64,000 nt of DNA from Archilochus colubris (lineage: Eukaryota > Chordata > Aves > Apodiformes > Trochilidae). A model generated the notes under the pieces. The model made no database searches. It worked only from the letters and a program-made list of their open reading frames with translations, and was not told the origin of the DNA. Below are positions 50,082 to 61,028 of the stretch, piece by piece. The DNA lies in NCBI GenBank assembly GCA_023079485.1, contig CM041084.1, positions 125,588,292-125,652,291 on the forward strand, in the 5' to 3' direction. Numbering within the stretch: position 1 is the first letter of the stretch; every line of letters begins with the position of its first letter. Position numbers and translations under genes: made by a program.

Positions 50082-50393
50082 GTGATTGAAATAGACCAGT
50101 ATATAGTAAAACATGGGTTTGATGGATGGACCACTCAGTGGATAAAGAATTGGCTTGATGGCTGCACCCAAAGAGTGGCTATCAATGGTTCCATGTCCAA
50201 ATGGAGGCCAGTGACAAGTGGGGTCCCTCAAGGATCAGTGCTGGGACGAGTCTTGCTTAACATCTTTGTCAGCAACATGAACAGTGGCACTGAGTGCACC
50301 CTCAGCAAGTTCCCTGATGACACCAAGCTGTGTGGTGTGGCTGACACACTGGAGGGAAGGGATGCCATCCAGAGGGACCTTGACACTCTGTAG
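50082..50393 (+). pseudogene. CR1 reverse transcriptase fragment with altered FADD box
   Basis: This 103-codon frame covers the CR1 palm domain. Residues about 13-26 ([14 protein letters not shown]) match the segment before motif [10 protein letters not shown] (47-55) is the motif-B signature. FPDDTKLCG (77-85) is motif C, normally [FY]ADD, with its two catalytic Asp residues retained but Ala replaced by Pro. ORF2 then continues as [13 protein letters not shown] and closes at a TAG where Trp or Glu is expected. The first dozen codons lie in unique flanking DNA. The endonuclease and motif A are missing, so no working enzyme is possible. Confidence 0.9.
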
Positions 50394-51147
50394 AGGTGGG
50401 CCCATGCCAAGCTCATGAAGTCCAACAAGACCAAGTGCAAGGTCCTGCATCTGGGCCAAGGCAGTCCCAAGCACCAATATAGGGTGGGCAATATCTGGCT
50501 TGAGAGCAGCCTGGAAGGAAAAGGATTTAGGGGTGCTGGTGGATGAGAAGTTCATATGAGGATCCAGTTGTATCCTGGGCTGCATCAAAAGAAGTGTGGC
50601 CAGCAGGTCAAGGGAAGGGATTCTCCCCCTCTGCTCTCATGAGACCCCTCCCAGAGTTCTGGAGCCCCTGTTACAAGAAAGACATGGATGTGCTGGAGCA
50701 TTTCCAGAGAAGAGCTATGAGGATGATCAGAGGGCTGGAGCACCTCCCCAAGAAGACAGACTGAGAGAGCTGGAGTTATTCAGCCTGGAGAGGAGAAGGC
50801 TCCAAGGAGACCTTGTTGTAGCCTTCCAGTATCTGAAGGGGCCTACAAGAAAGCTGGTGAAGGACTTTTTAGGATGTCAGGGAGTGATAGGACTAGGGGG
50901 AATGGATTCAAACTAAAGGAGGGTAGATTTACATTGGAAGTTAGGAAGAAGTTCTTCACCATGGGGGTGGCTGAGACAGCGGAACAGGTTGCCCAGCGAG
51001 GTGGTGGAGGCTGAAAGTTTTTTAAAGCCAGGTTGGACAGGGCTCTGAGCAACCTGATCTAGTGGGAGGTGACCCTGCTCATGGCAGGAGGGTTGGAAGT
51101 AGATGATCTTAAAGGTCCTTTCCCTGAAATATTTATGATTCTATAAT
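50105..51147 (+). mobile_element. CR1 LINE, about 1.04 kb, plus strand
   Basis: This is the longest CR1 copy here that lacks internal interruption. It starts within the reverse transcriptase at GGTTTGATGGATGGACCACT. It proceeds through GTGGGGTCCCTCAAGGATCA (motif B), the palm catalytic region and the C-terminal ORF2 segments (TCCAGAGAAGAGCTATGAGG; AGGAAGAAGTTCTTCACCAT). It ends with AGTAGATGATCTTAAAGGTC and a decayed single octamer, TTATGATTCTATA, at 51147. It is 5'-truncated and carries several stops and frameshifts, so it is moderately old. The left edge is placed by where similarity begins and may be a few bases off. Confidence 0.95.
50596..50916 (+). pseudogene. CR1 ORF2 C-terminal fragment in shifted frame
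   Basis: The later part of this frame contains ELELFSLERRRLQGDLVVAF and QYLKGPTRKLVKDF, equivalent to the CR1 '[21 protein letters not shown]' segment. The preceding '[15 protein letters not shown]' segment lies in another frame (50543-50764), which shows a frameshift near 50750. It is a dead fragment. Confidence 0.85.
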
Positions 51148-51821
51148 TTTTTGACACAGTTCTTTGAAACTACAGTGGTTTTCTAAAATCCTTATGGTAT
51201 TTCTTTTATTTTATATTCTCATTATTGTTTAGAACCCATGTCAGGGTTTTGGATGAGCTGGACACAGTCCAGTAACTATTTGGGGGATGAACTTATAAGT
51301 CTGTATATCATTGCCAGTGGAGCTGAACTTCACTGATCACGCAGTAGATGTGTAGATAACAGTCATCACTCCCTGCTCATACATTTACCTTAGGAGAGAG
51401 AGACCTTAGGAGATCTTTATTCCCAATTTCTGTCACAGACTTTGTGGTTATGTGCACCATTGCAGGCTATACAGGACAATGACAAGGACTTGAGTAACTC
51501 CTTTACTGTTCAAGTGTTGGCATACATTTGAGGCATTTTGGTCCTGACCAGCTATTAGGGTTGCACACAATGAGGGACCATGGTCTGGAGGACAGAATGG
51601 CCTCCATATTGGTCTGAGTATAGCATCCTCTGGCATTTTTCTGTCATGTCAGGTTAGCACTGAATCTTTGTTATAGCAGCATTGCCTCTGAATGCCTACA
51701 CAGGTGCTTTTTGTAGGTGTAACTTGCTCTCTTATCAAGCTGTTAGCAGCTTTACAGGACACAGATGTATTTTCCCTTCAGCTTCCAAAGCTTGGGGTTA
51801 GTAGTGGGGCAGAATCACTTG
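51148..51821. other. Unique DNA between CR1 and LTR
   Basis: About 670 bases separate the CR1 tail from the recognisable LTR. They contain no long frame or repeat I know. The last part may include unrecognised LTR 5' sequence, because the LTR should be longer to the left. Confidence 0.45.
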
Positions 51822-52477
51822 CAGTCTGTAGGAGCTGGAAGGAGGCTGTGGCCCTGTGGGAACCCCTGCTGAAGCAAGCTCCTGGCAGGATCTGTGGCCT
51901 CATGAAGAGGATTTCTGGCAGGACGTGTGGCCCTGTGAGGGACCCATTCTGGAACAGTCTGTTTCTGAAGGGCTGTACCTAATGGGAGACGCCAATGCTG
52001 GAGCAATTATTGAAGAACTTCAGGCTGTGGGAAGAACCTACACTGCAGACTGTGGAGGATTGACTGTCTCCTGAGGGAAGGAACCCACATTGGAGCAATG
52101 GAAGAGTGTGATGAGTGAGGGGCAGCAGAGAGGAAGAGTTGTGAACTGACCATAAGCCCCATTCCCAGTCCCACTGCATCACTGCTCAGAGCGAGGACAT
52201 AGAAGAGTAGGGAGTGAAGTATAGTCTGGGAAGAAGAAAGAGTTGATGGTAAGGCTGTTTTACATTTCCCATTATCCTACTTTCTTCTTAATTTGCAGTA
52301 TATTAAATTAATTTTCCCAAGTCAAGTCTGTTCTACTTGTGACAGTAATTGGTGAGTACTCTCCCTGACCCAGAAGATTTTTGTCACATTTCTTCCTCCC
52401 TCTGTCCTGTTAAGAAGGGAGAGTGAAAAAATGGCTTTAGTGGGCACCTGGCAGACAGCCAAGATTAACCCACCACA
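51822..52477 (+). mobile_element. Long avian ERV LTR, 5'-truncated, plus strand
   Basis: This is the same LTR family as 32782-33893, in the opposite orientation. Its GC-rich part has the imperfect repeats typical of the family (GGCAGGATCTGTGGCC, GGCAGGACGTGTGGCC, GGACCCATTCTGGAACAGTC, GAACCCACATTGGAGCAATG). These are followed by CATTATCCTACTTTCTTCTT, TTAAATTAATTTTCCCAAGT, GACAGTAATTGGTGAGTACT and the 3' end GTGGGCACCTGGCAG...CCCACCACA. About 450 bases of the 5' part seen in the minus-strand copy are missing. The internal part and the second LTR are absent. Short plus frames within it (51692-51982, 51856-52074) are not genes. Confidence 0.85.
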
Positions 52478-52950
52478 AGAGTCTATATATTTTTTAAATG
52501 TTACTAGAAGACAATAATTATACCAAGGTCTTTAGAAATTAATTATAGAAAGATAAGATGATCACAACTTCTGTCAGGATTCATCAGTCTTCTTCTGAAA
52601 TATTATTCTTGAACAATGCAATGGATTGCTATCTCCTTTTCACAACTTCCACAGTATTTTGACTTTTCTGAAAGCTTGATGGTACCATTAGTTGTTATAT
52701 GATTGAATACCTTCTTATACATTGCTGGACAACAAACTACAGAGCTGTGTACAGGTAACTGAGTTGATTTAGAAAAGCAGTTTTGAATCCCAGAAGTTCT
52801 CTGGAACTCCAGCTTGGCTAAGTTATCTGCTCAGAAATTAAATTTGATAAAATCCTTTCAGGACAATATACTGCAACAAATAAGCAAGCCTGTTATTTTC
52901 CTGTTACACTGTGGAACTTGTAAAACATGCTTAGTTTTTATCCTTTTGGA

Positions 52951-52977
52951 AAACAAACAAAAAAACAAACAAAAAAG
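52951..52977. repeat. (AAAC)n low-complexity tract
   Basis: AAACAAAC and A-run units, simple sequence without further signal. Confidence 0.85.
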
Positions 52978-53741
52978 TTTTCTGTAGAAATTGTTGATTA
53001 TTTTCTACAAATGTTTTAAATTTTTGCCTGAAATTTGAAAATACACTAAAAAGAATTTATTTCCTTTCTTAACTTGGAATTGGCTATATTCTTTAAATCA
53101 TTTGGTCATCTGTATGTTAATAAAAGGTGATCTGCAGAACAACCACCAAGGATTAAAAAAAATTTTGTGGATAAGCTACTAACTAACAATGTAAGCAGAC
53201 TAGCAAACAGGGAAAGTGAATCATAAAAATGCAAATAAAACATTAACAGGGTTCATTTTGTTGGAAATTAATGTACCAGGCTGTCCCAACACGCAAAAGC
53301 GATGCTCAGAATTTTTTGCAGAAAGGTTAAGTGGCCCTTGGATTTAGAAAGGTTAAGAAACAACTTCTCCAAGAGACGGACTATTGAGATTAAAAGACCC
53401 TTTAGAAGTGATTAATGGCCATCTTTCAAAATGTAAGTAGCTGATTCAGAAACTGCGTTTCACAGAGATTCTCAGCTTCTGTTTTGTTTCAGCCTTATTT
53501 TTATTCCTTTCAAGCAATTTTTACTTTTTTTCTGAGAGTCATTAGCTAATGACAGGTCTCTACATCTTCTGTCACTCAGCTGCACAAGGAAGAGTGAAAG
53601 GAGGAAGGTTTTTTAAAGAAAATAATTATATGGGATAGGTTTTCTGAAAGACAGACTTGAGTATCTATTACTAGACCTTGATCAGAGTTGATAGAAATTA
53701 CTACTTTTGAGGTTTGGATAACAAAGTGGTGGTATAGGATG

Positions 53742-53758
53742 AAAAAAAAAAAAAAAAA
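53742..53758 (+). repeat. Poly-A tract (17 A)
   Basis: A run of 17 A followed by GGAAAAGG. It generates Lys- or Phe-rich false frames on the two strands. Confidence 0.9.
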
Positions 53759-54891
53759 GGAAAAGGCATTGGCAGCTTGTGCTGCTACTCCTAAGAGTAG
53801 CTCAAGCCCAAAATCATTCAGCAGGGATCTTTCAGAAAGGAAGGCCTCCAAGGCTGAGCAGCTTACTTGGTTCTACATTACAAGCTGGAAAAAAAAATCA
53901 CTTGTTTTGGTACCCCAGTTTGTTACATGTTTTAAATTGTTGATTCTATTAGCTATTCACATTTTTAGGGAGAAGATAGAATTATAGAAATTGCTATCAA
54001 AACATTGGCCATTGGAAATAATGACATTTGTGATACTATAGCGTTTCTCAGCCCCCAGAGTAGGAAATAGCTGTGGCATCACAGATACTGCAGTAAAATA
54101 ATTGTTGGTTGGTAAATGCTGATTTTTAATTATTTTTAAAATAGTAACCACAGTGGTTACTGATTATAGACAGTGAAATAGTAGGATTGAAGTACTGTTT
54201 TAATTGCTTCAGGATAAAACTCTTAATTATATACTGTCGTTTACTGTAGATGAAGATAGATTAACTACCCTGCTATAAACAGCTGATTAGACTCAAGAAT
54301 GAGCTGTATTACGAGTCTTTTTCTTCTGAAGAACTGAAAGCAAATGCAGTTTTTCAACAATTTTGTCTCTTGATGTGATGAACTTTAAGTTTTCCATTTA
54401 ATTATTCATTTCCCAAGAGAGAGCCTGTAACATAGTGGCTGCCCATAGAAGCTTTCAGTGGGATCTGCCTTTACAAGTATTTTCCTTGGCTCCTTACTGA
54501 TTTTTCTGCACCAGGATGAACTTGAATAACCACCTTAATCACAAATGTCTGACCCTGAACACTTTGGGGACTTTGGCAGCACCTTATCAGAGCTAAACCA
54601 ATGTAGCATGTCTGCCATGAGTTTTAATAGTTTTACTAAAGCTTTTACTCCTAAAAACAGCACTCTCCAGACATCTTGCTTGTCCTTCAATTAAATTATT
54701 CTGACATAAAATTGCAGTAAATGAAAGTTGAAGGCCTATGGTATTTGTTATTGGTACTGGATAGTAATTTAACTATGGTATTCTTCATTATCTATAACCC
54801 AAATCATTCAAAATGACATTTGTTTTAAGCCCTCATGTATTTATCTAAAAAGAAGCTAAGAAAGGGACAGTGTTACCCCTTTTAAGTCTAG

Positions 54892-54914
54892 CACTATACT
54901 CTAGCAGTATAGTG
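54892..54914. repeat. Perfect 8-bp inverted repeat (hairpin)
   Basis: CACTATAC (54892-54899), 7-base loop TCTAGCA, GTATAGTG (54907-54914). The arms are perfectly complementary. An 8-bp stem is expected by chance a few times in a window of this size, so no function is assigned. Confidence 0.85.
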
Positions 54915-55541
54915 TAGTATATAGCAGGCTGCCATGAACAAAATCTGGTTGTGGGGCAAATGGAGCAAAGGTACAGTGAGAAACTGTGTCTGAATGGGTG
55001 TGTTTAAGAACAGCTGTAGGAGTAGGATCTGTATCTGTGCACTGAATACCAGGCTACAGTATCACACCTTTCCTAGTATTTTATGGATTTGGCTCGAACA
55101 AGACAGCCTATATTATAATCAGCTGTGCAAACAAGTAAGTGGAATATATGCTGAACCAGTACACCTTGATTTATACCATTATTGCTTTCATAGTATTGTA
55201 TTGACTTCATATGTTAGGCCTTACTGACACAGTGTGGATTTGTGGTCATTTAGTGGAATATTTTTAATGCAGCATAGAGTACAACCTCATATCTTGGTAG
55301 ATATTAATGGGTTTTATCCATAGGTCTCTTGTAGGAAACTCTAAGAGATTGTTCCTTTAATGGCTGTGCAATACAGTATGATAGAAGCAACAAGTCAATA
55401 TCTCTAACTCCCCACGGTGTTCAAATTTCTTAACCTCACCTGAGAATGAGGAAAGTCCTGTTGCATAAGAATTTATGTTCTGTGTGCTGTTTTATCCTTC
55501 TGCCAGGAAATATTAAAATATATTATTAAAAAAGATTAGCT

Positions 55542-55787
55542 CTAGCTGTTTATTTCCCACTGCAGTGATATTATAACCTCCTTTTCACCTACCTCATCTT
55601 GGATGAATTTCATTCTAGCCATCAAGGGACATATACATGGATGCTTATTCTTGAAGGTTTTTTTTAGTTGAAGTGTTTCTACAAGATTTCTCTCTGCCTT
55701 AAGCTGTTGTTGTTGCCCATGCATAGTGGATGACAGGCCAGCTATCTCTCTCTGCCACCCAGAAACCTCTTGGGATATTTGTTCCAC
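55542..55787 (-). pseudogene. Possible decayed coiled-coil coding fragment
   Basis: The minus-strand frame begins EQISQEVSGWQREIAGLSST and continues HGQQQQLKAERNLVETLQ. It is rich in Gln, Glu, Leu and Ser with roughly heptad-spaced hydrophobics, as in long coiled-coil proteins of the cytoskeleton or Golgi. The second half (KKTFKNKHPCICPLMARM) does not keep this character. A stop (TAA) lies two codons upstream of the GTG start, right after a CATATGCAG acceptor-like site, so an in-frame exon beginning there is excluded. It may be a relic of an exon or a chance frame. I do not recognise the parent gene. Confidence 0.2.
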
Positions 55788-56225
55788 TTTTTAACTGCAT
55801 ATGAGAGCTCATTTCTCATCATTGTGGTATAATGCCATCATAAAATCATGCTTAGCAAGGTCTAGCAAATAAAAACGGGTGATGCTGAATTTCTTCAAAA
55901 ATAGTATTGGGCAAATATGTTTACTTTTGAATTAGAGGAATAACCTAGTAATGATTGTGCATAGAAAGTATTTTCCTAAGCTATTTTACTTGTAGCAAAA
56001 TATTAATAACGAATTTTAGAAAGAGGGGTTTTTCCTCAAAATTTTAACACAGTTAAATTTTGCACTGATTTTAGAGTAACCCAGACCAAAAAAAAAACCA
56101 AAAAACAACAAAAACAGCTGCCCATTTGTCATGATATGGCAAGACCAATGATTAATTAAAAGTTACTCTCCATTTCACTGTATTTTCCTGTAATTCACTC
56201 TCTACACCACTGTCTCAGAAAGGAT

Positions 56226-56259
56226 GGGGGGAGGTGGGGGGTGGGGGGAGGAGAAAGGG
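56226..56259 (+). other. G-rich tract, possible G-quadruplex
   Basis: Three runs of six G (56226-56231, 56236-56241, 56243-56248) and a later GGG (56257-56259) are separated by loops of 4, 1 and 8 bases. The last loop is one base longer than the usual 7-base limit. The tract stands alone in AT-rich DNA and does not belong to a recognised repeat. Confidence 0.8.
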
Positions 56260-59200
56260 CTCTATCAATGGCTCTCCAGAGAGAAGATTTTCAAGGGCTC
56301 AGCCTGGCTGCAACTCTGCATGAAGCACCATCAGTTGAGGTTAAAGAGCTTCTTGTATGATAACACCTGAGCTTTGAAAGTGGAAGAGATCAGCACCAGG
56401 AGGTGTTATACTTATGAATTTATTCTCCAGTGTTTTTGCACACTTACATTGACAAGGCACTGAAATTTTAGCCTCTAATTCCCAAGCACGTCTTTCTGCA
56501 GTTCAGTCTTAATTTACTGGCAAAAATAGAGGCAACCACCCACTTCCCTGCCTCCTCTGCTCACTACTAGTTCTCCTTTGTTCTGCTCATTTAATTCTTT
56601 TTTATTGTGTGCTGCTTCTATTGTGTAAGGCTCCTGCCCCACAGGTTTTACCACACTCTTTATTACACTCTTTACTACATCTGCTTGTGGCTTCATGACC
56701 TGATTGAGTGATTTTAGGGAAGAATGGAATGATGTCAGGTTAAACAAGAAAAGAGAGCTATGGGGTAGCAAGGTGAGTAGAGCAAGCTGCAATTAAAGGA
56801 ACAGAAAGTAGATTTCTCCAAGGACTTGCTTCACATCTGTTAAGAAGAACATTTTAGAAAATGGGCAGTTTGTATTAATTTTTCTTTATTTTCACATACA
56901 GGTCCTTCAAGTAATTTTGTTACCATAGATACATTGTTGACCAACTTTATACTCTTAAAAGAGGTTAATTAGAACAAGAGAAAATTTTTATATATTCCAG
57001 TTATTTTTCTTGAAAAAACATTTTCCTTCTTAATAATTTTTTAAAAATTGGCTTAAGCAAATCAAATGAGACCTTATTTTTCACAACAAATGAAAAAAAG
57101 ACCGAACAAAAAACCCCAACCAAACGACAAAAAAATCTCTCAAATTTCTTTCTTTAACTGCTATAAAATTAAAATCCTAAGAAATAATAATGGGCCTCTT
57201 GTGACCTGCTGTTCAGATGATAATGGGATTTGAAGCCTTGTTTTCAGGAACGGAGCCTGCCCAGACAATGCGTCACTGCTGCGTTGTAATTTCATCATGT
57301 GTTAAACTTAACTCCTTGGGGAGCCTCAGGCACAGTGTGGTCACATAACACAAATCAACTTTTTGCATGAGAGTATGGGACACAAAGTTGTAGAATAAGC
57401 CATGCACAAACCTGCTTTGTTAGAGCAGTTTGTTATCAATATAGAAATTTTAAGATGCTGTCCCAGATTCTTGCTCTTTGTACTTATGCTTTTAAAGGGA
57501 CATAATATGCCATGTGATGTTGCTGAAAAGACATCAGTATAAAGCAACATATTGGAAAAAGCAAACCTCTACTTTAGTTTTTTTTTTACTGTTCCCAGAT
57601 ACTAGTTTGACTCCTGTAAGATCAGGGCTCTATTTCTCCATGGACAATGATTGTAGGAAAGGTGAGAAATTGTGGCGTTTCTCCTTCTTGCATCATGCTT
57701 TAGTTGCCTTTAATACAAACTGCCTTGTTTAGGAGTAAAAGCCACAGAGACCTCCACAGTGATGGTTATGTCTGTGTGTTTTTCCACATGTGCAGAGAAC
57801 TGGAAAAAAAAAAATCTCAGTTCCTCACCATCCAAACAGTTTTAAACGGGAAAGCAGCTGTCCTTTCTAAGGAATAGACACATGCCTTTGCTTCCTGTGT
57901 AAAGGAAGATATCCTTCAGTGGGAATTCATGGAGATATTTAGTTCCTCTGCAGAGAAAATCTGTTTAAGTGTAATGTAATAAAAAGTATGTTAGCTCTGC
58001 AAGAGCAGACATTCTGTCTGCAATAGACCTTAAAACAAGTGTATCACAGCAAGCTAACAGGTCCTTCTGTGTATGGACAAGCTAGATACTAAAATCTTTC
58101 TGCATCTGCTTGAGATAAAATGTAGATAGATATTTACAAAGTCTGCAGCTGAATTCAAGGTGTTATGAGTCCATTAGACACAGGCTACTTTAGAGAAGAA
58201 CAGCAAATATGTTAACAGACACCTGGAAAAACTGAAGTCTGGGCTTTGTTTGCAGATGGCTCCTTCTGGAAGGAGGGTCAGAATGCAGCCCATCATGGGT
58301 TACAGGATTGGATGTCTGCAAACAGAGATGAGATCTCCAAGAAAGCCCACAGTCTGTATTGCTTAGGGAACAGTATACTGTGGATTAAAAAGAGAAAAAT
58401 CAGGGATAGTAGGATTTAACCTGAGCAGAACCACTGACCAAAGCAACCTCTATTATATTCTACATCTGCAGCACTAATAAAAGCATTTTTGATGCTGTGT
58501 TTCATCTGATTTCTGCCATTCAATTTTTAACATGGGAAAGCCTAGGATAACAAATGGAGATGTATTAGAGCTGGATGTTTGTTTGGCTACATGAGAGACT
58601 AATACTAATTTCTGCAGACTCACATTCTTAATTTTAAAATTATATTGTCAGAAATATTGCAGCAAAAATAACAACATGATATATACTGAGAGACATAAAA
58701 TACAGCAAGCTAAATTAAGGAAATGGAATAATACATATGACACTTTTGATTATCTGGAAGCTCTTCTGCACCATACCTTCTATTTTATAAAAAAATTACA
58801 CCTTACTGTTTGAAATCATAAAGTTAAATTACAGGTTCTATAAAGCTGTGTTCTCAGCTTGCCAAATGACAAGCCACTCCTTTTTCAGATTATTTGTAGG
58901 ATTTGCTGTTTTCATTTTGTAATATACAATTTAAGACAATGAAAAAGTAGGATATACTAAGCTAGTGATGAAAGGATTTGCTCTTCTACATTTAAGGCAG
59001 GACAAATTCAGAAATTATAAAGTAAAAAAGAATTGTTCTTTGACTTCCTGTACAATGCACACCGTAGCACATAAGCTGAATTAATTCTCACTTGATGTAC
59101 CTTTGAAAAGTTCTGAGTTTTGTGTAAAAGGTTTCACTCCTCAGTCACCCCACATATTTCTACACAAAGTTGTTCCAGTGTTTAATTATGCTCTTAAGCC

Positions 59201-59829
59201 AAACAAACAAACAATACAAGGGCAGGCACCCTGATTCTGCATTTATCTCCTTTCATCTTCCAGCCACCAGAACTTGTTTTTTTTCCTGAAGGATTATAAA
59301 ACTTTCAAGTGTCAAATATTTTTTTCCCAAAAAGTTATTCTTAGAATCTAAGCCACCTCTTAGCTCTCATTTTAAACTAAGGTTTATATATAAAAACACA
59401 AAACTGTTCTTCTGTACAGACTCACTTTTATAAGTGCATGCAAGTAACTCTCAGAGAAACTTACCCCAACTATACCCAAGTCAGCACATTCCTTACTGCC
59501 CTGGGCTGTATATTGAGATCTATAACACCCACTCTGAGAACATTCATACACACAAGTGAACCTTGAATTATGTGAGCTCACTATTCTGGATAGGTTTGGG
59601 TATGAAATACACATATGAAAACACTACAGTTATACCGAGAACCCTAATGTTTTTATCTTTTGCATTTTATACTGAAAAGGTACTATTTTTAGAATGTCCA
59701 TATTAAAGAATTAGAATACCCATATCACCATTTGCTGTCTAGTTTAGTTCTTGTTATAGATAGTACTTTAACTTTTTGTCTAAAGATACTATTTTCAGCC
59801 TGATGCAGTGTTTTTTTTCTCTTTTTCAG

Positions 59830-59960
59830 GACTGAGGTTGAATTATGTAGCAAACCATTGTCAAAAAGACACTTTCTGCTGCCTTTTTATATTCTTGCTC
59901 TTGCTCATAATTTTTCCCAGCCATGTGAAACCAATGCTTTAAACAGTGAATGTCTGCCAG
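59830..59960 (+). other. Possible spliced exon (131 bp), unproven
   Basis: A strong acceptor-like pyrimidine tract ending in CAG precedes 59830 (a T run, then CTCTTTTTCAG). A donor-like CCAG|GTGTGTGAG follows 59960. Between them one frame stays open for about 43 codons: it starts TEVELCSKPLSKRHFLLPFY, continues ILALAHNFSQPC and ends ETNALNSECLP. The stretch has a hydrophobic run followed by Cys residues, like a signal peptide and the start of a secreted domain, but there is no Met in frame and no neighbouring exon was found. Chance matches of this quality are common, so the call is tentative. Confidence 0.15.
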
Positions 59961-60344
59961 GTGTGTGAGAAAGTTTACATGAAGAATAAATATGCACATT
60001 TCCTCCTCCCTAGATATAAAATGAGAGCAAGACGTGATCGTTCAAACTTAACCTTTCTAATCTCTGCCTCTGTCATGAGGGGATCTGATGCTGTGTTTCT
60101 CTTATTGGAGAAGGTGGCCCTTGCAATGTTGTGGAATTGCACTGTCAGTGTATCCTCTTCAGAGGACAGAAAAGTGTCAGGTAACACTGAACAAGATCTT
60201 TTCAGATCAGCACTTAACCACTCTGTATTTCCTCTTATACATGCTATATGGTGATGATATATATAATTCCTCATCAGTTAGTGGTCAAGGTGATCACAGA
60301 ATAGGAGAAAAATGTAAAAATTGGGACAATGAGTCCTGTACTTA

Positions 60345-61028
60345 CAAGAATTAAGATCATGGAGCAGATTCCACTGGCAGACTTGTCTAAAGGTATGGAA
60401 GACAAACTAATGAAAGACAGCAAATATAGTTCACCAAGGGCAAATTGTGCCTGATTAAGCTGGTGGCCTCCTGTGATGGAGTAACTGTATAAGTGAATGA
60501 GGAAAGAGCTACCAATGTCATCTACTTAGACTTCTGATACATCTAGGAGGACCTTGACAGGCTTGAGGAGCCAGTTCATGTGAACCTTATGAAGTTCAAC
60601 AAGGCCAAGTGCAATGTCCTGCACCTGAGTCAGAGCAATCCCTAGTATCAATACAGGCTGAGGATAAAGGGGTTAAGAGCAGCCCTGCAGAGAAGGTCTT
60701 GGAGATATTGGTGGATGAAAAATTAGACATGAACTGTGTGCACTTGCACCCCAATCCTATACTTGGCTGCATCAAAAGAAGTGTGGCCAGTAACATGATA
60801 GTTGTCATCCTCCCCTTTTGCTCTCATGACACCCCACCTGAAGTGCTGCATCCAACCCTGGGGCTCACAGTACAAGAAAGAAATGGACCTGTTAGAGAGT
60901 GTCCAGAACAAGTTCACAGAAATATCAGAAACCTGGAACATCTCTGCTATGAAGAAAAGCTGAGAGAATTTTGTTTGTTCAGCCTGAAGAAGAGAAGACT
61001 TTAGGAGGCCTTACCATGGCCTCTAAAT
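60345..61028 (+). mobile_element. Older CR1, plus strand, left part (split by insertion)
   Basis: This plus-strand CR1 starts near GATCATGGAGCAGATTCCAC in the reverse transcriptase. It passes TTCACCAAGGGCAAATTGTG and ATGTCATCTACTTAGACTTC (motif-A region), loses several hundred bases, and resumes at AGGACCTTGACAGGCTTGAG. ORF2 landmarks continue to GAAGAGAAGACTTTAGGAGG near 61000. It is then cut by the minus-strand CR1 at 61029. The remaining 3' part lies at 61840-62066. Internal deletion, stops and frameshifts show it is old. Confidence 0.92.
60609..61004 (+). pseudogene. CR1 ORF2 fragment of the older element
   Basis: The 131-codon frame includes [20 protein letters not shown], then RNIRNLEHLCYEEKLREFCL and FSLKKRRL. 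These are equivalent to the CR1 '[19 protein letters not shown]', '[17 protein letters not shown]' and 'LFSLEKRRL' segments. The early part is out of frame with ORF2. It ends at TAG right after KKRRL, shortly before the break caused by the inserted element. Confidence 0.85.

Larger units (their letters stand above)
52478..60344. other. AT-rich unique non-coding DNA
   Basis: This stretch of about 7.9 kb has no recognised interspersed repeat. Separately listed features are A-rich and AAAC tracts, a hairpin at 54892, a coiled-coil-like frame at 55542, a G-rich tract at 56226 and a possible exon at 59830. The rest is ordinary AT-rich DNA with short frames. Confidence 0.5.
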
